From Rhizophagus irregularis (lineage: Eukaryota > Glomeromycota > Glomeromycetes > Glomerales > Glomeraceae): DNA of 64,000 nucleotides. The stretch lies in the NCBI RefSeq assembly GCF_026210795.1, contig NC_089455.1:1-64000 (forward strand), given 5' to 3'. The notes under the pieces are model-generated. The model was not told the DNA's origin. It saw only the letters and a list, made by a program, of their open reading frames with translations, and made no database searches. Within the stretch, counting starts at the first letter, position 1, and each line of letters begins with the position of its first letter. Positions 33,263 through 42,800 of the stretch are shown in pieces. The position numbers and the translations under genes were made by a program.

Positions 33263-36200
33263 TCATGGATTTGGTTCCCCTTTTAAATCATTATTTTCTT
33301 CCTCATTCCCTGTTTTTATCTTCTTCATTTTCTGATCATCCACATTTTTTCTTTCCTCGGTCTTTGTCTTTTGCTCATCCGTAACATTAATCTCCGTTTT
33401 CTGTTCATCCACATTTTTAACGTCCGTTTCTTCCATATTTTTTCTTTCCTCGGTCTTCGTCTTTTGCTCATCCGTAACATTAATCTCCGTTTTCTGTTCA
33501 TCCGCATTTTCAATATCCGTTTCTTCTATATTTTTTCTTTCCTCGGTCTTCGTATTTTGCTCATCCGTAACATTAATCTCCGTATTCTGTTCATCCACAT
33601 TTTTAATGTCCGTTTCTTGTTCTTCTATATTTTTTTTCTTGGTCCTTTTTTCTTCGTACCAATGAGTTTCTGTCTTCTTTTCAAACTTGTCATAGTAATA
33701 TTTATCAAATGGTTTATCCAGTGGGCGTTCTCTGATTTCACCATCCTTAACTTTATATTTTGCTGTGGGATCCTTATTAATCGAATAAGAATCGATAAAT
33801 AAACATCCGGCCTCATCTTTACGCGGCAATCTGATTGTCCCTCTAGCAAATGGGGTATTACTATCAACATCATCTAAACCCGGCCCATTCTGGTTTGGAT
33901 CAAATACCGGATCTTTATAAAGTTCCACGTTAAATTCACGTCCTTCTTGAAAGAAGAATGAACTTCCATGTTTCTTGATTTCTGGAAATGGTTGCATTGT
34001 ATATTCATAATAATCAGTAATGTGAAGAATAGCTCCTTTTTCTCTCTGGCTTTGTGTTAAAATGCCTTGAGTGAGTTTTAGTTCAACACAATCGGCTGAA
34101 AGTTGAATAGATGGATATTTGAGGAGTATGTGGTCAATATGCAATTGTTGTTCTGTACCATAAATATAAAATGGCATACGATCTCTTGGATAGTTAGCAT
34201 CTTGGAATACTGTGGCCAGATGCCGCTTCTTTAGCACTTTAACGCCAGTTACTTTAAATTTTTCAATAAAGGAAATGGGTTGACTGGAAAACAAAGAAAT
34301 TTCAATTAAAAAAGTAATATTAAGAGAAAAACAAATATTGTATTTTAAGTTACACATACTCATTCGAATCAAATCCTTTGTAGATAACTCCTTCAAAAGA
34401 ATTTTCATTACATACAATTTCTTCTAGTGTCATTTTATTTTTATTACCAAGGAAGTACACACGTGATGGATGTTTTATGCGAGCTTTCTTATAATCCTCC
34501 TTTATATTTTGTGGCAGTTCTGCTGTGAATATCACCTGCTGACGGTGGTTTTCCATTTGGAACATTGGCAAATGCGTGAAATAAAGTTTATCGGTACCTT
34601 GTATCACAAACGCATGATAGTCTGGTTCAATCGTATTACGAAAAACTAAAAGCTATAGTGTATTTATTAGCGCATCATATGTATAAAAAATATAAAATAT
34701 CGTTATTTACAATTACATGCTAACCAAAAGTTTTATCTTATATTTAACGATGCTATTAAAAATGAACGTAATTGTATAAATATTAAAGGTCAAAATTACC
34801 TTAGCAAGATCCTGTAATGTGCTTTGAAACTTTTTCATTAGTTCATTGAGGAAATCAAATTCGGTGACCCAAGGTGACATAACAACGTTAATTAATACAT
34901 AGAGGTCCTGGTCGCCTTTTAGGCCAAGACGATTCTTGAAATTTTTCAGGCAATTACCATAATTTTCCTTCTTGAATTTTGTTGAAGTCAAAATTAAAAA
35001 TTTTTTCTCATTTGTGTCCTTGGAACTAGTAAGTGAAAATTCTTCATATAAACGTTGGTTGAGGTAATTTGCTTCATTAATATCTTCGTTCAATTTAAGG
35101 ACCTCCTCGCTGTTTTCTTTAACCTTCAACTTAAAGTTACATGCGAAGGTATTAACCATGAGATCAGATCCAAGTTTCTTTATAAGTTCCTTGGCAGGAT
35201 CACACTCTATAATCTCATGATTTGATTTCTCAACAATTAATGTACGGATAAGATGTTTTTCTTCTTTTATTTTTTCTAGATTTGGTAGAAAACAATTTTC
35301 AGTAGGTAGCATGTTAAATGGAGTAACAATAAAGTTATCATCATCGGTTGACATGGTGGCCCAATGACAATAAAGCTATATAATAAATAAGGGAAAAAAC
35401 TTTAATATATTCGATTTAATGTAAAAGCATTATAATATAATAGTCACCTTTATGCTAGAAAAAGTCGCCTGTCCCAACAATAATCCATAACCTTTCTGAT
35501 GGAGGCCAATTATATCATGAGAAAGCCAAGTAGCTACTGCAGCTGCAGCTGATTTGCTAAATAGATAGATTAAGAACATAAAGACATACATTATTATAAA
35601 AAAAAAAAGAGATAATAATCATGGTTTCGTCCTTAATACTCACCTCCCCTCCACACCGTAAATGCCAATACTTTCTTCTTCATTAGGCCGAACTATAACC
35701 GGACTCTTCCATGTGTTTAAATATCTCATATGTCGATTACGATAACATAAACTACCAGCTGGGTAAGGAACGTAACCGCTCTTGTGAGGGTCAACAGTGA
35801 CAGAGTCGCAATATTTCAAACTTTCTAGATGTTTTTCGGTATAAGGCTTAAGTGCCAGCATAGGTACGAATGAATCACGACTTTCTTCATGGCCCTCTAA
35901 ACGATCGCCAGATTTCGAGCCAATAGGTGGTTTTACAAGCATAGAACGGAAATATCCACCCCATGCAGCATCTGCATGAATGACGAAACTGAGTCCATAA
36001 CGTTCATACTTTTTTCGAAGCTTTATAATATCATCCAAAGGATCACAGGCACCATGTTCTGTTGATCCTATAATTGCTACAACAGCATAGATAGCTTGTT
36101 TATCTTTGACACATTTTTCAAGAAACTTTTCAAGTTTCTTCAAATTCATGCGTGCATCATTGTCTACAGGTACCGGTATCAGATTTCTTGAACCAATTCC

Positions 36201-37559
36201 TGTAATAGCTTTAAATAGATGTTAGTTTAGTAGATATTTTCTATTATAATCTATATTATATTTATCAAATTGCAATTTATTATTCGTTTTGAAAATAAAC
36301 AACTTTTGTAAATCAATGACTGTTAAATTGAATATATTGACAAGTTTTTTTTCCCTTCAAAAGAGTGATTTAAATTTTGATTCTAATCCCTAATTCTTAT
36401 AAACAATGTAGAAGAAATTGCAAATTTGTCCTGAAATAAAATAAATTAAATAATTTACTTACCACAACCTTTAGGCCATGAATAATGCATGGTCGCACTT
36501 GCAAAGTATAAAATAGGGTTTTCAATCCCAAACTTTTTCTCCAGGTATTCCTTGCCAATAGTTTGGATGATGTAGTCATTAAGCGCATTCTGCAAAAAGT
36601 CTGGTGACATTCCATATTCTTTACTTAAACGGTCAGGGATATCAAGTATCGTTGTTGGTTTGAGATTAAGCAATTCCCAGGTTGAACAATCTTTGAGGAG
36701 TTTTATTTTTCCGTCTGCTAATTCAACTTTGAAGCTTGGGCCAATGAAGGATAGAGAACCATCATCGATAGCCAGGCGGAGGGAGAGTGGGTAAAATTTG
36801 AGGTTACGTGCTGTTCATGTGATAAAAATATTGTAAGATTAAGCAACTGCAATATAGATTATTAGTTAATGATACTTTACCTGCCCTGTGGATAAACAGA
36901 CATGCAAAATATTTTTTATTTTTAGCATATGTTTGCCAATATAATAAATTTATTCATGATTTCAAAATGTATCAATACTGTATGTCATACCAAATAGATT
37001 CCAAATTTGCTACTGAACCGTCGCAGGTGATATGACCCCATCCTTGGATCTTGGGAAGGATTTTGGGCATTTTCTCTAAATCTGGATCCCAGTTTTCATC
37101 GTATCTTGGTTCCCATTGAACATTAAAACCAAGCATTTCACATAGCTGCTTCCCGGCAAATATTTCAAGCCATGTGGTCAACGGAGATGACTCAATAGCT
37201 ACGTTATTCTGGTTATATTGCAGAGCAGCTATATAGCCAAGGTGGCCAGGCATAGTTGGTTCCATGCTCATATGGCCCATATAACGTGGCGACCAGAATG
37301 GTGTCGTCTTCCGTGCTAGCTCTTTGGAAAGGAGAGTAAGTTGTTCCGAGAGGTTATTCATATTTTTCTCGTATTCGACCGACTTTTTCATTTGTTCCGT
37401 GATGAATTGGGGGTCAAGTGGGAAATAGCCTTGCCTTGCTTTCTTATGCTCATCGACTATCATATCATAAAATCTGCGAACCCAATGGTTATTTTCGGCA
37501 TGTGGGCCGTAGAACCAAGAAGCAACAGCATTGTTTTCATGGTTAAAGGGATCCGCCAT
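33263..37559 (-). CDS. PLP-dependent decarboxylase, tyrosine decarboxylase type, with repetitive tail
   Basis: Eight exons on the minus strand: 36991-37559, 36881-36885 (a 5-nt microexon), 36463-36810, 35644-36208, 35448-35556, 34800-35375, 34360-34652, 33263-34283. The total is 3486 nt, 1161 residues, in frame at every junction. It is a group II pyridoxal-phosphate decarboxylase: HMSMEPTMPGHLGYIAALQY and NNVAIESSPLTTW near the start, GWGHITCDGSVANLESIW across the microexon, FVIHADAAWGG (Asp about 387, cofactor pyridine) and TVDPHKSGYVP with the Schiff-base Lys at about 450. Similarity in order and spacing is closest to bacterial-type L-tyrosine decarboxylases of about 620 residues; the amine product would be tyramine or similar, but the substrate is not provable from sequence. 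The extra 500 residues include a beta-rich domain and a charged tail with three 31-residue repeats. No transmembrane segment or signal peptide. Confidence 0.9.
33345..33635 (-). repeat. Three 93-bp coding repeats in the decarboxylase C-terminal tail
   Basis: The word ctttcctcgg recurs at 33351, 33444 and 33537, a period of 93 bp (31 codons). The encoded unit contains VDEQxTEINVTDEQxTKTEE and ends RKN. The high DNA identity of units implies recent expansion or homogenisation. Being a multiple of three, it keeps the frame and can vary in number without breaking the protein. Confidence 0.9.
36881..36885 (-). other. 5-nt microexon (GGCAG) of the decarboxylase gene
   Basis: On the minus strand, tatccacAG precedes GGCAG and GTAAAG follows. 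Inclusion gives ESIW-AAR-NLKFYP across exons 1-2-3, matching the W-(Y/A)-A-R-N segment of tyrosine decarboxylases; skipping it breaks the frame (exon 1 is 569 nt, 348-nt exon 3 starts in another phase). Confidence 0.75.
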
Positions 37560-38007
37560 TGTTTTTGTGCATCATGATGAATAAGAAAAAAATTTTGGAC
37601 ATATTATATGGATTTTTGTTGTAACACAAGTTTTTTTACCGCAAAGATTGTTCATTTTTTGTACCATTTCTTCTTTCACCAAAATCAAAAATTTTGATCT
37701 AATCAGAAAATCTAGAATCTAATCTAATCATATCGGTATTGAAATTCCGCAATTCCGCATAACCCAAAAAGGAGCTTTATCAATGTCAAAATTGACAATC
37801 AAAATTAGCCAAATCCAGCCGATCAATTCCGTAAAAAGAAAGAACTGAAAGAAAAAGTTCACGATAAATGATTATGTAACAACTTTTCTTTGAATTTGTT
37901 TTGATACGGAATTTATTTCCGAGTTATATCAACAAATAGATTCTTTTTTATTTCTTTGAAAGATAAAATGGTACCTAATTTATATTCAAAATCTAATAAT
38001 ATTTTTC
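37560..38007. other. Upstream region of the decarboxylase gene
   Basis: AT-rich DNA with A-runs near 37588. I see no gene. Confidence 0.45.
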
Positions 38008-38262
38008 TCCTTTTAGTAATAATAAAAGAAAGTTATTTTTGTACAATCTTTCCATTCTTTTGGAAATATTTCTGGATGTGCAATCCTTTCGTGATTAAAT
38101 TCGTAATAATTTCTAATTAAATGTTTTAATATCATTTACAATACTTCTTTCATTTAGATACTCATTAACAACACTTTCTAAATATTTAGAAAACTGGGAA
38201 TTAAAGTTTAAAATTTGTAACAAATGTCTCTATCGGCAACTTAATTTGAGAGAATTTTTAGA
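38008..38262 (-). pseudogene. Relic of an F-box/LRR gene (3' part)
   Basis: On the plus strand, aataataaaagaaagt…tttttgt (38018), ttttggaaatatttctggatgtgc, then ttaaattcgtaataatttct and ttcatttagatactc…ctttctaaatattt follow in the same order as the C-terminal coding region of the F-box genes at 49420 and 53070. A final piece, caacttaatttgagag (about 38240), matches their middle. There is no open frame. It marks a former member of the family on the minus strand. Confidence 0.6.
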
Positions 38263-38709
38263 CGAACTTTCGTTCTGAAAGCTACATTTGGGATATTTAT
38301 TTATCTTTTTCTTACAAAGAAAAAAAATCAAACTTTCTTAAAAAAATTTAATTCGTAAGCAATTTAGATATTTCCTGCGCAAATTACTCCAAACTTCACG
38401 TGGCTTAGGCTGAAGCTTAAGAAAAGTTCGTGTTAACTTGAAAGTCAGTTCATAAGGAAATAAAAGTTTGTGTAGCGCCAATGATTTTAGTTCAATTCTA
38501 AAACACTTTCCACCAATTGCGTGCGATCCTAGGAACAGAATATATTCTTTTTATATTAGGTTTAGACTCGAACTTTGAATTTAAACAACCTGATGTGTAA
38601 CCAATGTTTAATATCCGGGGCAATAAAAAATTGTGTGCGACCGTTCCGTCACATCACTTATTACATCATCGCATTTTAATAAAAACGAAAGTTTACCGTA
38701 AAAAAAAAA
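38263..38709. other. Spacer before the methyltransferase-like gene
   Basis: Nothing recognised. An A-run (38700-38709) lies directly before the ATG at 38710. Confidence 0.45.
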
Positions 38710-39452
38710 ATGTTTTCAAAAATTATCGCATATTTACTTCTTTATTATCTTGTATATAAAACTTCATTACCGCCAAATCCGTCGCCGAAATTAACGAAAA
38801 TTAAAAAATTTTCTTTATCAGAAATACTATTAGTATACTTTCTTCCATATCCATTTATAATCCTTTGGTCATTATGTACATTATGTTATATTTACATTAT
38901 GTATCAACAAGAACATAATAATGTTGTTATTATAAATGTTCGATTTAGCGAATGGTCATTTTATGATATCGTATTTTATATATTGAACATTTTCGGGTGT
39001 TTTATAAGATTATGGTGTTTTCGCACATTGAAAGAATTTTTTACGTTTAATGTTACCATTCTCAAAAATCATAGACTAATCGATACAGGTCCTTATGCTT
39101 TAGTAATTCATCCTTCAGTAAGTTACATTTTTAAGTGGTTTAACAATAATGTAATTTTTACTAACATTTTTGTATATTGTTATTTATTTTTTAGTATACT
39201 GGAGTTATTTTAATGACACTTAACGTGCAGTATATGATTTATCAACTTCATTATTATATTCCAATTTATTCTCCGGTCGATTTTTCACCTTTCATATTTA
39301 ATTGGTATTATTATACTTTATTTATTTTCTTATATGTTTATCTAGGAACACAAAGAATTTTAAATGAAGAGAATTTGTTAAAACAAAAATTTGGAAGAGA
39401 ATGGGATTTATATTCAAAAAAAAGAAAAAGATTTATTCCTTATTTAATTTAA
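38710..39452 (+). CDS. Isoprenylcysteine carboxyl methyltransferase-like membrane protein
   Basis: Exons 38710-39117 and 39195-39452 (GTAAGT…TTTTTTAG intron of 77 nt) give 221 residues in frame. Four or so hydrophobic segments (IIAYLLLYYLVY; LLVYFLPYPFIILWSLCTLC; FYDIVFYILNIFGCFIRLWC; YYYTLFIFLYVYLG) surround the family signature: RLIDTGPYALVIHPSYTGVI and, at the end, NEENLLKQKFGREWDLYSKK…FIPYL. In the ICMT/PEMT superfamily these regions bind S-adenosylmethionine and the prenylated C-terminal cysteine of CaaX proteins at the ER membrane. At 221 residues it is near the usual size. An exact substrate assignment (prenyl-Cys or phospholipid) is not possible by eye. Confidence 0.82.
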
Positions 39453-39837
39453 CCTGTTAGTATATTTAAAACCGATGAAGGTTATGAAGGTGGTGATGAA
39501 GGTGGTAAAGATGGTGGTGAAGGTAGTTGAAAAGTGGTATTATAACCACAATCAAAAACCAGCGCGTTACCCATATCATGAAATGACAAATTTATCGAAC
39601 CCTTAAAACACAAAATTTCACTTTGTAAATTTAAAATGTTTCTTTTTATTTGTTAAATATACATATACTATTCTAGTACTATTCTAATAAAACATAAATA
39701 ATAAAATATACAAAAAAAATCCTATTTAATTTGTTAAAAATAAAAGAAATAGTTAAATCACAATATGATCTCTAATTGTCAATAATAACTAGAACTCTGA
39801 TTCTGCAAGGTACGTCCAAAATTTGTTCTTTTCTATA
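39453..39837. other. Intergenic between convergent genes, with a GGTGATGAAGGTGG-type run
   Basis: At 39475-39530 a short imperfect trinucleotide repeat gaaggtggtgatgaaggtgg… follows the methyltransferase stop codon. Otherwise AT-rich. Confidence 0.5.
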
Positions 39838-42800
39838 TCATTCTTTAGTATCTTCTGATTTGACATCGTTTATTTTAGAGGGATCTTCAAAAATATTTTG
39901 AATATATAATGATTTGATTTGATCTTGACGTCTAGTTTTCTTCCTTCTAATCGTTCCAGTAGTTTTTTCATGAGTATCATGAATATTATTATATTCATTT
40001 TGTGATAAAATAAAATCTAATTTATCACCAAATAGTTCAAAATCTGATTTTAGGTTATTTTTTTTCAAAATTCCGATCAATTTATATTTGAAATAAGTAT
40101 ATTTTTCAGATTTTGCTGGTTTATATTCATTTTTAAAATCACTCTTAATAAATTTAATCTTAATATCTAAAATATTTGTTAATGATTGATTCGTTTGATT
40201 AGAAAATCTACCGAAAGTTCTTAAATATTCCCCATCTAAAATTAATTTCAATTGCTTAATTCGAGATGCACTATTAATATTAATTAATGAATCATTGGAA
40301 TATTGTAATAAAATTTTTAATTTAGCAAAAACACTTATCATCCAATCAACTGAATTTGCTGATATATTAGTTTCTTTAGAATTTTTAATAAATTCACAAA
40401 AATTGGTAAATAATTCCATATGTGATAATAAAATATCCGAAGTAATGTCTTTATTCGTCTCTTTTGTTCCAGTTAATCCAATTACTTCTACTGTTAAATC
40501 AACTTCAATCAAATTCTTATATATCTCCAAAATTTCAGGATCTTTGTTTGTATCAAATAATTTTTGTAATTTTTCCAATTTTTTCGTAAATGAAACACAA
40601 GATAATAATCCAATCTTATTAGATTCATTATAATCAGTTATACTTTCAGAAAAACTATAATATAATAAATGTTGTTTAGTTCTACTGGCAGTTTTACATA
40701 ATATCACTTGATCACTAGATCTATCGTTACCCATCATTGATACGAGAACATAACGGTGTCCAGGATAATTTTTTTGTAAAGATTTTGATAATTTTTTTAA
40801 TTTCTTTTCTTTATAAGATTCTTCTGATCTAAACAAATTAAATGAACTAGGTCTTAATCGAGTTTGAACGTTTTCTATTTTTGCTGATTTTACAGGTTGT
40901 TTAACAACATCCCTCTCCATAACAGCCGCATGTTTAATAATACCTTTTTGTTGTACATAAGATTTGATTTTTGATACCATTGATGAACTTGGTTGATCAT
41001 TAGATATTTCCATCATTTCTTTTGGAATAAATAAATTTTCTACTCTTTTATCATCAATTATCGCTCCAGCGATAAAAAATTTAATATTAAAATTATTAAC
41101 CGCTTGATAGAAATGAAATGGATCCAAATAATCTAAAGTTTGTTTAATATCAATTCCTTCCTTTTCTTCTTCATCTTCATCTAATTCATCATTAAGTATA
41201 ACTATAGATTTTCCGGAAATATCTTCAATAACACCAGATTCAATTAAATCAAAATGTCCTTCCCTTTTAATATCCCATAATGACATTGTTAATTCAAGTT
41301 GTTGACATAAATTCTTCCAATTATCAACATTCTTCTTTTTCGTTTTAGGACTAACCACTAATAAAAAGTCTGCATCCTTATTTGTTTTATAACTTGGGGA
41401 AACTTCAATACATTTGTTTCGAATTTCAATATCTGATCCTTTATCAGGATTTTCAATAGATCCAAGGCAAAGTGTTATAGAAAAGTTTACCTCAATAATC
41501 GTTGGATCTTCACTTGATAAAGTTCTAACCAATTCACAATACATTTCCCTTGATTGATTAGCATTTAAAACCGTGATTTCTTCTTCAAAAGTTGTTAAAG
41601 TTTGTCCCGTTTTGAATTTTAGACTATTACTTGGTGTCATGTCGTTAATCTTAACTTGAACTTTAATAATCCTTTTCGAATCAGATTCCGACCCAAAATT
41701 AATTTTACTAATATTATTTATTTTCCAAGAAATTCTAGTAAGATCCTTATAAGGAAAATCTCGTATTTTAGTATTAGGACAAATTTGAATTGGATATTGA
41801 ATATTAAGTTGTTTTGGGAATGTAAAACTAGTTATTTCACGATTAATTCCAAACATGGTTGCTTTTAAATTTATCGTATCAAATAAATTTAAAGGTTTAT
41901 CCTTTGAAGCACTATCTTGTTGATTGATTTGAAATTCCAAACAATGTTCGTCCTCTTCTTTAATTGAATTTAATTCCACTTGTTTAGAATGTTCAATAGG
42001 TTTTGGTAATTTTAATTTATTATTATTAGGTAAAGAAATTAAAGTGGATTTTGAAAGATCAACGTTAACTTCAACATCATGACTTATTGGAGTTGGCATT
42101 CCACCAGTATTTTTAACTTTAATATTACGTATAATAATACGTGAACCGGGTTCATATATTTCACTATCATCTTCTGGAACACAATCAAAATCTATTAAAG
42201 TAAATTCATATATTTTATTATAATCTTTTGTTGTAGCAGGAGTTTCCGTATTATCAATCACTCTATATAATTGATCCTCACATGTTTGTAAAATAGATTT
42301 TTCTATTAAATAAAGTAAATGAGTATCTTCTTTTGCTATTTCAATATCAATCTTTCCAGAGGGATAATTTTTACCACTTGGATATAAATGTATCAAACCA
42401 GTTAAATCTAATGAGAATGTATCATTAATTTGAATTATCCAACCATTTGTGTATTGTAAGGTTCCTTTAATCGTAACATCACCAACTTTATTCGTTTCTG
42501 GAGTAGATAATAAAAGTTGAAAACTTCCAGGTTGAATAGAATCATTTGGTTGTATACCATCTAAAGTTAATCTTCCAACATTTAAATCAAATACCAAATC
42601 AAGATTTTTATATCCATCATCTGATGATAAAGGTAATAAATGAAAAGAATAAGATTGAATAGGTGAGAGTTTTCCCGGTGAATTCGTTGAACCCAAACGT
42701 AAATTTGAATGAAATTGGGTTTTTTCATTGATTACTACATTAGTATTTAATAATAAATAATTGTTTCCAGTTAAAGAATCTACTTCAGTCGTATATATAA

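Noticed and set aside
33325-33802. Long plus- and minus-strand frames over the decarboxylase tail
   Set aside because: They are produced by the 93-bp coding repeats being open in several frames; the exon 8 frame alone is continuous with the enzyme.
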